A stretch of 64,000 nt of DNA, taken from positions 1,860,001-1,924,000 of the forward strand of contig NZ_CP117781.1 of assembly GCF_028657905.1 (NCBI RefSeq), given 5' to 3'. This document shows, one piece after another, positions 24,183-33,049 of the stretch. How positions within the stretch are numbered: position 1 is the stretch's first letter; each line of letters starts with the position of its first letter. The translations under genes and the position numbers were made by a program. Under the pieces are notes generated by a model, which was given only the letters and a program-made list of their open reading frames with translations, made no database searches and was not told where the DNA came from. This DNA comes from Burkholderia sp. FERM BP-3421. Lineage in GTDB: Bacteria; Pseudomonadota; Gammaproteobacteria; Burkholderiales; Burkholderiaceae.

Positions 24183-27100
24183 TCACAAGGAAAGCAGCGG
24201 AACCGCGCCGCGCGCGGCCTGGGCCAAGCCGCCGAGCTGGGTCGCGGCCGCGCGCAACTGGCCGGCCGGTGCAAGCGCGCTGCCCGCGCCGCCGGGCAAA
24301 GCCTGCTTGAGCGCGCCCTGCGCGAGCCCCATCGCCTGTCTGCCCAGCGCCTGCCCGAGCCCGCCCTGCGCCGCCTGGGTCGCCACGCCCGCCAGCTGAC
24401 CCGCGCCGCCCGGCAAAGCCTGCTTGAGCGCGCCCTGCGCGAGCCCCATCGCCTGTCCGCCCAGCGCCTGCCCGAGCCCGCCCTGCGCCGCCTGGGTCGC
24501 CACGCCCGCCAGCTGACCCGCGCCGCCGGGCAAAGCCTGCTTGAGCGCGCCCTGCGCGAGCCCCATCGCCTGTCCGCCCAGCGCCTGCCCGAGCCCACCC
24601 TGCGCCGCCTGGGTCGCCACGCCCGCCAGCTGACCCGCGCCGCCCGGCAACAAACCGCCCAGCCGCGACAGCGCGGTTCCCGCGACGTCGCCGCCCGCAC
24701 CCGGCTGCGCCGGCCACGGTGCGGTCTTAAACACACTGGCCCGGTCATACTGGTTGCGCGGATCCTCGCCGAACTGGACCTGCGCCATGCCCGCCGGCAG
24801 CCCGCTGACGATCGTGTGGCCCGTATCGTCGAGCGCGCCCTTGCGCAGCACCGCGCCGTTCGCGTCGAGCACCGAGAACGACGCGCCCTTGAGCGGCTCG
24901 CCATTCGCATACTGGTGCTTCAATTCGAGTTGGCCCGGCTGGTCCGGGCGCGCGGCCGGCAGCGGATAGCCTGTGCTCGTCGGCCCGTCGTGCGCGTGGG
25001 TGGCGCCCTTGATGTCGATCTTCCCCGGCGCGTGAATCAGGATGTCGCCGCCGGCGATCCGGATGTATGCGCCGCCGCTCGTCAACAGGATGCCCTGGTC
25101 CGCCGCGACCTCGATCCGCTCCGTCGCGGACAGCACCTTGACCGTCTTCTGCGCGGTCAGCTCCAGGTTGTCCGACTGCGCCTGGATCTGCACCTTGCCC
25201 TTCGCGGCAAACAGCTTCATTCCCGCGTTCTGCACGAACAGGCTCAGCTGCTCGCCGACACTCGCGAGCAGCGACTTGCCGGTCGCCACATGGGTGCTTT
25301 GCCCGCTGACGATGTTGATCTGCGCATCGGCCGCCAGATGCACCGACTGCTGCGTCGACAGACCAATGCCCGACGGGCTGCCGAACAGCATCACCGGCTC
25401 CTGGAACGCATTCGCCTCGCCGGTGCCGCCGCCCGCGGTGCGGCCGCCGCCCGCCGCGCCCGCGATGGGGTTGCGGGTCGCGTCGCTGAACGCGCCCAGC
25501 GTGTCGTAGGCGTCCTTGAGGTTCGCCGCCCGATGCTGTTCGCTCACGTTCGACAGCGCATCCACCACGGCGCGCGCGCTGTCGAGCTGCTGACGCGCCT
25601 CGCCGGCGTCGAGCGGCTGGCTGGTCGCGTTTTTCGGGTAGGTCGTGACGTACAGGCCCTGGCTCGCGCGCACCGCGCCGTACGCATCGGTGCGCAGGTC
25701 GAAGCCGCTGCCGAGGTAGCGGCCGCGCGCGTTGCCGTTCTGGTCGATCAGGTAGCCGAGGTGCAGCAGGCTGTTCGCGCTGCTGCTCATCAGCTGCACG
25801 CGGTTTTGCCCGGTCGCATCGTCCATCACGAGCTGGTTGAAGCCGCTGCCCGCGTATTCCTTCGAGCGATGGCCGGACAGGATGCCGTTGCTGTTCCATT
25901 GCGGCGTGACCGCGCCGTTGTACACGCGATGCAGGACGATCGGCCGGTCGCAGTCGCCGCCGACGTGCCCGACGATCACTTCCTCGCCGATGCGCGGCAC
26001 GTGCACGCTGCCATAACCGTCGCCGCTGTCCGCATGCGCGACGCGCACCCAGCACGAGGCGCGTTCGTCGCCCGGGTTCAGCCGGTCCCACACGAACTGG
26101 ACCTTGATCCGGTTCAGCGCGTCGGTGTACACCTCTTCGCCCTGGGGGCCGACGACGATCGCCGTCTCCAGGTGCATCTCGGGCTTCGCGTGTTCGAGCG
26201 GGCTCCGATACGGCACGCCCACGCGCTGCGCCTCGACCTCGGCAAGGAAGAAGCCTTCGCTGCCGTCCGCGTGCGCCACCGCCCCCGTGCCCGCCTGCAT
26301 GGCGCGCGCGTCGGCGATCCGCGCCTTCAGGCTGTGCGGGAAGTCGGCCTCGTGGTCGGACAGCGGCAGGTTGTTCTCGATGTAGCGCCAGACCTTCAGC
26401 GCGACGAACGCGTTCTGCTCCGCCGCATCGCGATCGTGCTCGGGATGGCCGCGCAGCGTGAAGCGTCGGCCCGCCTCGATCCCGTACACGCCGCCCGCGC
26501 CGTGGAAACGCTTGGCTTCGGATTCCCAGATTTCAAGCTGGATCTTGCTCAGGTGATCGCCGCGATCCTGGTCGGCGTAGGTGTAGGCGCCCGTGTAGGT
26601 ATAGACCTCGAGCTGATCGGGCAGCGCGCCCTGGTCGCCGCGCGTGGGCAGGCTCGTGCCCTTCGGATTCGAGGGCGTCGACGGGTCCTTGTAGTCGAAC
26701 GTGCGGGTCGCATGGGCGACGCTGCGCAAGGTGCGCGAACCGGACCACTGCGTGAACGCGTCGGCCTCGCCCGACGCGCCCGAGCGGCTGAACGGCACGA
26801 CCTCGGGCGCCATCGCGTCGAGCGCGAACAGGTTGTCGGTGATCACGTAGCTGTGCGACTTGCCGTCCTGTGCCTGCCGCCAGAAACCGAACAGGCCTTC
26901 CGATTCGAGCAGCCGGTGCACGAAATGCCAGTCGGATTCGCTCTGCCGGCAATACGAACGCGACGGCAGCGCGCGCGACAGGGCGAACTGGAAATGCCCG
27001 TTCGCCTGCGGGTGCGCGCTGAAGATGTCGGTGACGATCTGGTCGACGCTGCGGTCCTGCCACAGCCGCATGTCGCTGCGAAACCGCAGGAAGTGCAGCC

Positions 27101-27431
27101 ACGACGCAAAACTCAACTGATAGGTGGTCAGGCTGCCGTCGGCGCCGAGCCGGCGCGCGGTATGGATATAGCCGTTGATCGGCAGATAGCTGCGGTCGGC
27201 CTGGCGGATCCACAGCGTCATCGGCTGCGCGATCAAGGTCTTCAGCGCGATGTCGCCCGCCGTCGACACCATGTCGAGCGTCACGCTGAAATCGCGCCCG
27301 AGCACCGACGACGTGACGACCCGCCTCGGCACCAGCGAATTGGCCGGCAAGGCGGGAATATCGGCTTTCAAAAGCCGGTCCTGCTGGATCAGGCCGCCGC
27401 GAATGGCCTGAACCAGTTCTGTCATGTTCAT
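24183..27431 (-). CDS. VgrG spike protein with C-terminal repeat extension
   Basis: A 1082-residue VgrG. The N-terminal gp27-like part (about 1-380) is followed by the gp5-like OB fold (VQFVWDRLNPGDERASCWVRV, PRIGEEVIVGH), a DUF2345 beta-prism (about 700-880, GAYIRIAGGDILIHAPGKI) and a transthyretin-like domain near 900-950. The last ~120 residues contain three 39-residue Ala/Gly/Gln-rich repeats. VgrG forms the puncturing tip of the type VI apparatus. Extensions like this bind cargo, and the next gene is the full-length rhs, so the tail probably docks the Rhs. The gene starts at 27431 with a second ATG two codons later. Confidence 0.93.
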   Translation of the reverse strand: MNMTELVQAIRGGLIQQDRLLKADIPALPANSLVPRRVVTSSVLGRDFSVTLDMVSTAGDIALKTLIAQPMTLWIRQADRSYLPINGYIHTARRLGADGSLTTYQLSFASWLHFLRFRSDMRLWQDRSVDQIVTDIFSAHPQANGHFQFALSRALPSRSYCRQSESDWHFVHRLLESEGLFGFWRQAQDGKSHSYVITDNLFALDAMAPEVVPFSRSGASGEADAFTQWSGSRTLRSVAHATRTFDYKDPSTPSNPKGTSLPTRGDQGALPDQLEVYTYTGAYTYADQDRGDHLSKIQLEIWESEAKRFHGAGGVYGIEAGRRFTLRGHPEHDRDAAEQNAFVALKVWRYIENNLPLSDHEADFPHSLKARIADARAMQAGTGAVAHADGSEGFFLAEVEAQRVGVPYRSPLEHAKPEMHLETAIVVGPQGEEVYTDALNRIKVQFVWDRLNPGDERASCWVRVAHADSGDGYGSVHVPRIGEEVIVGHVGGDCDRPIVLHRVYNGAVTPQWNSNGILSGHRSKEYAGSGFNQLVMDDATGQNRVQLMSSSANSLLHLGYLIDQNGNARGRYLGSGFDLRTDAYGAVRASQGLYVTTYPKNATSQPLDAGEARQQLDSARAVVDALSNVSEQHRAANLKDAYDTLGAFSDATRNPIAGAAGGGRTAGGGTGEANAFQEPVMLFGSPSGIGLSTQQSVHLAADAQINIVSGQSTHVATGKSLLASVGEQLSLFVQNAGMKLFAAKGKVQIQAQSDNLELTAQKTVKVLSATERIEVAADQGILLTSGGAYIRIAGGDILIHAPGKIDIKGATHAHDGPTSTGYPLPAARPDQPGQLELKHQYANGEPLKGASFSVLDANGAVLRKGALDDTGHTIVSGLPAGMAQVQFGEDPRNQYDRASVFKTAPWPAQPGAGGDVAGTALSRLGGLLPGGAGQLAGVATQAAQGGLGQALGGQAMGLAQGALKQALPGGAGQLAGVATQAAQGGLGQALGGQAMGLAQGALKQALPGGAGQLAGVATQAAQGGLGQALGRQAMGLAQGALKQALPGGAGSALAPAGQLRAAATQLGGLAQAARGAVPLLSL
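24296..24646. repeat. Three 117-base tandem repeats inside vgrG
   Basis: Period is exactly 117 bases: units begin at 24296, 24413 and 24530, and a partial unit continues at 24647. Each encodes a 39-residue block of the form LPGGAGQLAGVATQAA then QGGLGQALGG and MGLAQGALKQA. The units are nearly identical, with one Gly-to-Arg change (in the unit at 24296), so the expansion is recent. This is a protein-coding repeat, not a CRISPR. Confidence 0.95.
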
Positions 27432-27724
27432 ACGCGATCCACTGGTTCGTTCACCACGTGTAGGTCAGATACCGCGTGCTCGCCGGAGGCCCTCTCCCCG
27501 AGCGGAACGGCGGCCCGCAGGGTTGTGCCCGCGCGCCGCCGGTCAATTCGTGTTTGGCCGGAATTAAATCACAGTTTCGTGTGATCTATACCGACTGATT
27601 CACGATCGGATATTCATATTGCGTAAAACAGTGAAATGGGCGGCATTATCAAGCCGGTCAAGCGGGAATCGCGGATTTAAAGCGATCGCGGCAAGCCCCG
27701 GCCGCGCCGGCGCGAAAAACGGTA
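27432..27724. promoter_or_regulatory. vgrG upstream region with an inverted repeat
   Basis: No gene is seen here. ATCACA (27568-27573) and TGTGAT (27580-27585) form a perfect inverted repeat separated by six bases, about 140 bases upstream of the vgrG ATG. The half-site TTTCGTGTGAT also occurs near the deo cluster. It may be an operator for the vgrG-rhs unit; the regulator is unknown. Confidence 0.4.
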
Positions 27725-28336
27725 TCAGCCGTAATGCGCGAGGAACATGTCGACGGCGGACTCGGCCACCGCGCGCTGCTGGTCCGCCGCGAGCGGCGGC
27801 TGGCCAAGCGCGATCTGTGGCCAGAATGCGAATCCTTTCACCAGGCCTTCAAGCTGATGCGCGGCGAAGACCGGATCCGGCGTCTTCAGCCGGCCGGCCG
27901 CGGCGGCCGCGCGGATCCACTCGGTCAGCCCCGCCTCGCGCTCGCCCAGCCGCGCGATCATGGCCTGGACGCGCTCCGGCGAATGCATCCCCGCCGCGAT
28001 CGCCACCCGCGCGAGCGACATGAACGCCGCATCGTTCAACAGCGCGAACTTCTGCGCGAGCAGCGCCAGCAATTGCTCGCGCAACGGGCGGTCGGCCCGG
28101 TACGGCAGCGTCTCGCCCGCGCAGGTCGCTTCCCACAGGCGCTGCAGAATCTCCGCGAACAGCGCATCCTTGCTCGGAAAATGGTTGTAGACGGTGCGCT
28201 TGGACGCGCTCGCGCGCGCCGCGATCCGGTCCATGCTCGCGGTGTCGTAGCCGGCGGCGAGAAATTCGTCGATCGCGGCCTCGATGATGGCGGCACGCTT
28301 GCGATCGGTCAGGCGGGAAGGTTGAAGATCGGACAT
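27725..28336 (-). CDS. TetR/AcrR-family regulator
   Basis: A 203-residue TetR protein. The helix-turn-helix is in the usual place (DRIAARASASKRTVYNHFPSK, about residues 37-57), and a ligand-binding helical domain follows. The ATG at 28336 is used; an in-frame GTG precedes it. It is divergent from an MBL-fold hydrolase gene, and a palindrome in the 124-base spacer is the likely operator, so the protein probably represses itself and that hydrolase. Confidence 0.9.
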   Translation of the reverse strand: MSDLQPSRLTDRKRAAIIEAAIDEFLAAGYDTASMDRIAARASASKRTVYNHFPSKDALFAEILQRLWEATCAGETLPYRADRPLREQLLALLAQKFALLNDAAFMSLARVAIAAGMHSPERVQAMIARLGEREAGLTEWIRAAAAAGRLKTPDPVFAAHQLEGLVKGFAFWPQIALGQPPLAADQQRAVAESAVDMFLAHYG

Positions 28337-28345
28337 CACGCAATT

Positions 28346-28398
28346 TTACACTCAGCCGTTTACTTTTGAGATATCAAAAACTACACTGCTTAGTGTAA
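28346..28398. promoter_or_regulatory. Candidate TetR operator between tetR and the MBL gene
   Basis: TACACTGCTTAGTGTA (28382-28397) is a perfect 6-4-6 inverted repeat, and a matching half-site TTACACT lies at 28346-28352. Both sit in the divergent promoter region, as expected for a TetR-type autorepressor. Confidence 0.65.
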
Positions 28399-28460
28399 TT
28401 TCTTTCGGTGGCCGTTCACGCAGCGGCCATCCACCCGATCCACGCCTGGGAGCACCGCCT

Positions 28461-29540
28461 GTGATTGCCCGCCTGTCCGCCCTGTTCCGTTCTCCGCTCG
28501 CCGACCATTCGGGCTCACCGCAGCACGATGGCGCGCACTTCCGCAATCCGAAGCCCAAGCCGGTCGACGGCGCGTCGAAGACGCTCGGCATTCTGTGGAA
28601 TTTCCTGTTCAACAAGCCGTCCGGCACGACACCGTCGCGCGCGCTGCCGGTCGAGCCGCTCACGGCCGCGCAGCTCGACGCCGCGCCCGACCGCTCGCTC
28701 TACCGCCTCGGCCATTCGACGCTGTTGCTGAAACTGCACGGCGGCTACTGGCTGACGGACCCGGTGTTCGCCGAACGCGCGTCGCCGTTCCGCTGGTTCG
28801 GCCCGAAGCGTTTTCATGCGCCGCCGATCGCGCTCGACGCGCTGCCGCCGATCCGCGGCGTGCTGTTGTCGCACGACCACTACGATCACCTCGATCGCGC
28901 CACCGTCTTGAAGCTCGCGGCCCACGCGGCGGTTTTCATCACGCCGCTCGGTGTCGGCGACCGGCTGATCGGCTGGGGCGTGCCGGCCGGGAAGGTGCGC
29001 CAGCTCGACTGGTGGGACAGCACCGAATTCGGCGGCCTGCGCTTCACCGCGACGCCCGCGCAGCATTTCTCGGGGCGCGGCCTGTTCGACGGCAACCGCA
29101 CGCTGTGGGCCTCATGGGTGATCGCCGACGACACCCTGCGGGTGTTCTTCAGCGGCGATACCGGCTACTTCGACGGCTTCCGGACGATCGGCGAGCGCCT
29201 CGGCCCGTTCGACGTGACCTTGCTGGAAACCGGCGCGTACGACGCGCAATGGCCGTACGTGCACATGCAGCCGGAACACACGGTCGCGGCGCACCGCGAC
29301 CTGCGCGGCGGCTGGCTCGTGCCCGTGCACAACGGCACCTTCGATCTCGCGATGCATCGCTGGGAGGAGCCGTTCGAGCGGGTTTCGCTGCTTGCGGCCG
29401 AGCAAGGCATCCCGGTCGCGACGCCACGCATGGGCGAGCGGCTCGATCTCACCGCCCCGCATACGGGCGAGCGCTGGTGGCGACAGGCCGCGCCCGCCGC
29501 GACGCGCGATCGGCTCGATACTGTGCTGTCCGCAAAATAA
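28461..29540 (+). CDS. MBL-fold metallohydrolase (UlaG / NAPE-PLD-like)
   Basis: A 359-residue metallo-beta-lactamase-fold protein. The metal motif is His138-x-His140-x-Asp142-His143 (LSHDHYDHLD), with a GYWLTDPVF stretch before it and FSGDTGYFDGF and PVHNGTFDLA after it. This pattern is the UlaG/NAPE-PLD-like group of hydrolases, which cleave phosphodiester or lactone bonds. The GTG at 28461 is the start, with GGAG a few bases before. Divergent from tetR and probably repressed by it. Confidence 0.85.
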   Translation: MIARLSALFRSPLADHSGSPQHDGAHFRNPKPKPVDGASKTLGILWNFLFNKPSGTTPSRALPVEPLTAAQLDAAPDRSLYRLGHSTLLLKLHGGYWLTDPVFAERASPFRWFGPKRFHAPPIALDALPPIRGVLLSHDHYDHLDRATVLKLAAHAAVFITPLGVGDRLIGWGVPAGKVRQLDWWDSTEFGGLRFTATPAQHFSGRGLFDGNRTLWASWVIADDTLRVFFSGDTGYFDGFRTIGERLGPFDVTLLETGAYDAQWPYVHMQPEHTVAAHRDLRGGWLVPVHNGTFDLAMHRWEEPFERVSLLAAEQGIPVATPRMGERLDLTAPHTGERWWRQAAPAATRDRLDTVLSAK

Positions 29541-29541
29541 C

Positions 29542-29560
29542 GGCGGGCCGCCGGCCCGCC
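29542..29560. terminator. Hairpin between convergent genes
   Basis: GGCGGGCC and GGCCCGCC form a perfect 8-base stem around GCC, between the ends of the convergent MBL and DsbA-like genes. It lacks a T-run, so termination strength is uncertain. Confidence 0.5.
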
Positions 29561-29576
29561 GCCGGCGCGCGCCCGC

Positions 29577-30254
29577 TCAGGCCTCGCGACCGCCCTGCTC
29601 GATCAAGGCGAGCAGGCCCTGCGGACCGCGATACAGCGGTTCGCCGTGCAGCAACTGGCTGCGCCCGTTGCGCGTCACCAGCAACTGCGGCACGCCCGAC
29701 ACCCTCAAGGCCTGCATCATCCGCTGCGAGTCGTTCGTGCGCGCGGCCGTCGCCGCGGCAAGCGCAGGATCCTCGTCGATGCGGCGCGCCAGCGCGGCCG
29801 CGTCGAGCGGGCGTTGCGCGGCCGCCGCCACGCGCGCCGCAATCTGCCCCAGCACCTCGGCCCGCGCGGTGTCGAGCCCGTCGACGTAGCGCGCCAGCTG
29901 GATCGCTTCGAGCAGCGCATGTTCCAGGCCGGGGTCCAGTTCCCGCAGCGCGGTCAGCGCGCGCGTCGCCGGACCGGAGTCGAAGCGGACGCCGTCGCGC
30001 AGCAGCACGTCGCGGCGATACGCCTCGGTGAAACGCTGGCCGGTCAGTTGTTCGATCCGCTGGTCGTTGCGCCACGCGTAGTCCGCGAAATCGCGCGTCA
30101 GATCCCGCGCGCCCTCGTCCGCGAACAGCCCCGACGGCATCAGTTCCAGCGCGTCGGGATAGGCCTCGGCCAATCCCGCGAGCGCGGGAGCCGCCGCATA
30201 ACACCAGCCGCACAGGGGATCGAAGAAATACTGCAGTTTCAGGTCGTTCGTCAT
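29577..30254 (-). CDS. DsbA/FrnE-family thioredoxin-fold protein
   Basis: A 225-residue protein with a thioredoxin fold and a helical insertion. The active site is Cys15-x2-Cys18 (FFDPLCGWCY), the motif of the FrnE/DsbA-like group, and a cis-proline region reads VSGVPQLLV. No signal peptide is present, so it acts in the cytoplasm, as FrnE homologues do in oxidative stress. The ATG at 30254 gives this start; the frame extends to 30308 without support. It is divergent from a LysR gene, a likely regulator. Confidence 0.87.
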   Translation of the reverse strand: MTNDLKLQYFFDPLCGWCYAAAPALAGLAEAYPDALELMPSGLFADEGARDLTRDFADYAWRNDQRIEQLTGQRFTEAYRRDVLLRDGVRFDSGPATRALTALRELDPGLEHALLEAIQLARYVDGLDTARAEVLGQIAARVAAAAQRPLDAAALARRIDEDPALAAATAARTNDSQRMMQALRVSGVPQLLVTRNGRSQLLHGEPLYRGPQGLLALIEQGGREA

Positions 30255-30356
30255 GGTTCTTCCAGCGGGAAAGTAGCTTGGACGCCAGTCTATTCGATCT
30301 CCATCCAATCAAATACAATGCGCCGATTGACGATTTGTTGCATGGATTGAGCGAAT

Positions 30357-31256
30357 ATGGATCGGCTCACCGCAATGCGGGTGTTCGTGGAGACAGCGGA
30401 GCGCGGCAGCGTCTCGGCGGCCGCGCTGCATCTCGACATGTCGCGCGCGATGGCGTCGCGCTATGTCGCGCTGATGGAGCAATGGTCCGGCGCGCGCCTG
30501 CTGCACCGGACCACCCGCCGCCTGACGCTGACGACGGCGGGCACCCAGATGTTGCCGCTGTGCCGCGACATGCTCGGGATGGCGGGCCGGATCGAATCGC
30601 TGGCGGCGGACGACGGCGGTGCGCCGCGCGGCCAGCTGCGGCTCACGGCAAGCGCGATCTTCGCGCAGACCCATCTGTCCGACGCCCTGCTCGATTTCCT
30701 CGCCCGCTATCCGGCGGTATCGGTCGACCTTCAGGTGGTCGACCGCACCGTCGATCTGGTCGAGGAGCGCATCGACCTCGCGATCCGCATCACCCGCGCG
30801 CCCGATCCCGGCCTGATCGCCCGCAAGCTCGGCGTGTGCCGCTCGGTGCTGTGCGCCGCGCCCGCCTATCTCCAGGCGCGCGGCACGCCGACCGAACCGC
30901 GCGATCTCGCGCGCCACAACTGCCTGACCTATGCGTACTTCGGCCAGAGCGTCTGGCACCTGGGCCGCGGCGGCGAGCCGATCGCCGTGCCCGTGCAGGG
31001 CAACTTCGCCACGAACGAGTCGTCCGTGCTGCTGCGCGCGGCGCGGGCGGGCGGCGGCATCGCGCTGCTGCCGACCTTCGCGGCCAACGAATATCTGCGC
31101 ACCGGCGCGCTCGTCGCCGTGCTGCCCGACTATGCGCCCCCCGATCTCGACATCCATGCGCTCTACGCGTCGCGCCGGCAACTGCCCTCGGCAACCCGGG
31201 CGCTGATCGATTTCCTCGCGGAACGCTTCGGCGGCACGCCGGAGTGGGATCGATGA
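30357..31256 (+). CDS. LysR-family regulator
   Basis: A 299-residue LysR protein with the winged helix RGSVSAAALHLDMSRAMAS (about 16-34) and the CrgA-type effector half (GQLRLTASAIFAQTHLS). The ATG at 30357 places the helix-turn-helix correctly. The stop overlaps the next gene as ATGA, so it is co-transcribed with a MocR regulator, an uncommon pairing of two regulators. Divergent from the DsbA-like gene. Confidence 0.87.
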   Translation: MDRLTAMRVFVETAERGSVSAAALHLDMSRAMASRYVALMEQWSGARLLHRTTRRLTLTTAGTQMLPLCRDMLGMAGRIESLAADDGGAPRGQLRLTASAIFAQTHLSDALLDFLARYPAVSVDLQVVDRTVDLVEERIDLAIRITRAPDPGLIARKLGVCRSVLCAAPAYLQARGTPTEPRDLARHNCLTYAYFGQSVWHLGRGGEPIAVPVQGNFATNESSVLLRAARAGGGIALLPTFAANEYLRTGALVAVLPDYAPPDLDIHALYASRRQLPSATRALIDFLAERFGGTPEWDR

Positions 31257-32725
31257 GCGCGCCCGCCGCCCCGACCAAGCGCTACGAGGCGCTCGCCCGC
31301 GCGCTCGCAGCCGAGATCCGGTCGGGCAACCTGCCCGTCGGCGCGCGGCTGCCGTCGCTGCGCCGGATCATCGCGCAGCATGGCGTGAGCCAGTCGACGG
31401 TGTTTCGCGCGTACTACCTGCTGGAGGAATGGGGCTTGATCCGCGCCCGCGAGCGGTCCGGCTACTTCGTCGCGCCCGGCGCGCGGGTGCCCGACGCCAC
31501 CGCGGCCGACAGCTGCGCGGCGGCCGTCCCGCCCGAGGCGGGGTCGAGCCGCGTCGACATCAGCGAACTCGTGTTCTCGGTGCTCGACGCCGCGAAGCGC
31601 CCCGACCTCGCGCCGCTCGGCTCCGCCTTCCCGTCGCCGCTGCTGTTCCCGCTGCCGCGCCTCGCGCGCTCGCTCGCGCAGGCGGCGCGGCGCATCGACC
31701 CGTGGGGCACTGTGGCCGACCTGCCGCCCGGCAACGACGCGCTGCGCCGGCAGATCGCGCTGCGCTATGTCGGCATGGGGATCGCGCAGCCGCTCGACGA
31801 GATCGTCGTCACCGACGGTGCGCTCGATGCGCTCAACCTGTGCCTGATGGCGGTCACGCGGCCGGGCGACGTGATCGCGGTCGAAGCGCCCGGCTTCTAC
31901 GCGGCGCTCCAGGCGGCGGAGCGGCTCGACCTGCGGGTCGTCGAGATTCCCGTCGATCCGGCGCAGGGCCTCGACCTGGATGCGCTCGCGGCCGCGCTGG
32001 AACGGCATCCGATCCGCGCGTGCTGGTTCATGACGAATTTCCAGAATCCGACCGGCGCGACGCTGTCGCTCGACCGCAAGCAGGCGCTCGTCGCGCTGCT
32101 CGCGCGCCACCAGGTGCCGCTGATCGAGGACGACGTCTATGGCGAACTGCATTTCGACGCCGGCTGTCCGCTGCCCGCGCGCGCGTTCGACCGGCACGGG
32201 CTCGTGATGCATTGCAGTTCGTTCTCGAAGACGCTCGCGCCCGGCTACCGGATCGGCTGGGCCGCGGCGGGCCGCTTCGCCGCGCGCGTGCGGCGTCTCA
32301 AGCTGATGACCACGCTGTCGGCCAGCGTACCCGCGCAGGCGGGCCTCGCGGACTATCTCGAGTACGGCGGCTACGACCGCCATCTGCGCAAGCTGCGCGC
32401 GGCGCTCCAGGCGCAGCTCGCGCGGATGGGCGACGCGATCGCGCGCTGGCTGCCCGCCGACGTGCGCTGGACGCGCCCGGCGGGCGGCTACTTCCTGTGG
32501 CTGGAACTGCCGGGCGAGATCGACGCGATGGCGTTGCACCGGCTCGCGCTCGAACGCGGCGTCGGGCTCGCGCCGGGGCCGATCTTCTCGGCGTCGCACG
32601 CCTTCGGCCATTGCGTACGGCTCAATTTCGGCCATCCGTGGAGCGATGCGACCGACGCCGCGCTGCGTGCGCTCGGCGGCCTGCTCGCGGATCCGGCCGT
32701 GCGGCGGCATCCGGCCGAAGCCTGA
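31253..32725 (+). CDS. MocR-family regulator (GntR helix plus aminotransferase domain)
   Basis: A 490-residue MocR protein. The N-terminal GntR-type winged helix spans about residues 8-75 (GARLPSLRRIIAQHGVSQST), followed by a class I aminotransferase domain with the PLP-lysine motif SSFSKTLAPGYRIGW and the conserved NFQNPTGATLS. Such proteins sense PLP or an amino-acid ligand. The ATG at 31253 overlaps the upstream LysR stop. The frame is open far upstream, but that is the antisense or overlapping shadow of the LysR gene. Confidence 0.9.
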   Translation: MSAPAAPTKRYEALARALAAEIRSGNLPVGARLPSLRRIIAQHGVSQSTVFRAYYLLEEWGLIRARERSGYFVAPGARVPDATAADSCAAAVPPEAGSSRVDISELVFSVLDAAKRPDLAPLGSAFPSPLLFPLPRLARSLAQAARRIDPWGTVADLPPGNDALRRQIALRYVGMGIAQPLDEIVVTDGALDALNLCLMAVTRPGDVIAVEAPGFYAALQAAERLDLRVVEIPVDPAQGLDLDALAAALERHPIRACWFMTNFQNPTGATLSLDRKQALVALLARHQVPLIEDDVYGELHFDAGCPLPARAFDRHGLVMHCSSFSKTLAPGYRIGWAAAGRFAARVRRLKLMTTLSASVPAQAGLADYLEYGGYDRHLRKLRAALQAQLARMGDAIARWLPADVRWTRPAGGYFLWLELPGEIDAMALHRLALERGVGLAPGPIFSASHAFGHCVRLNFGHPWSDATDAALRALGGLLADPAVRRHPAEA

Positions 32726-32746
32726 GCGCCGGCGGCGAAGCGCCGC

Positions 32747-32935
32747 TCACCGCGCGACGGCGACCGCGAGTTTCGCGAGCGAGAACAACGTCGCGCCGAA
32801 CGCCGTGACGAACACCACGATCGCGATCGACAGCCACGGCAGTTTCACGGCCGCGAGATCGGCGCGGTGCGACGCGCCCTTGCGCACGCCGAAGAAGCTC
32901 CAGAACACCATCCGAAGCATTTTGAGTAGGTTCAT
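32747..32935 (-). CDS. DUF2970 small membrane protein
   Basis: A 62-residue protein with the DUF2970 pattern: an N-terminal amphipathic part (RMVFWSFFGVRKGASHRADL) and one membrane segment (about 37-57, WLSIAIVVFVTAFGATLFSL). This family is common in betaproteobacteria and has no known function. It is convergent with the MocR gene. Confidence 0.85.
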   Translation of the reverse strand: MNLLKMLRMVFWSFFGVRKGASHRADLAAVKLPWLSIAIVVFVTAFGATLFSLAKLAVAVAR

Positions 32936-33049
32936 GATCCGCTCCTCGCCCGTTTCACCGGGCGGTTTGTCCGTGACCGATGTTCGCCCGGCAAGCGCGG
33001 CGAGAACAGCAGCAGATGACGTCGATTCGAGCGCAGCAGCCGGGCCGCC

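Noticed and set aside
24296..24646. Repeat array that might be taken for a CRISPR
   Set aside because: Units are 117 bases, contiguous with no spacers, and in frame in vgrG.
24816..27584. A 922-codon plus-strand open frame
   Set aside because: Antisense shadow of vgrG caused by high GC; arginine- and histidine-rich with no recognised domain.
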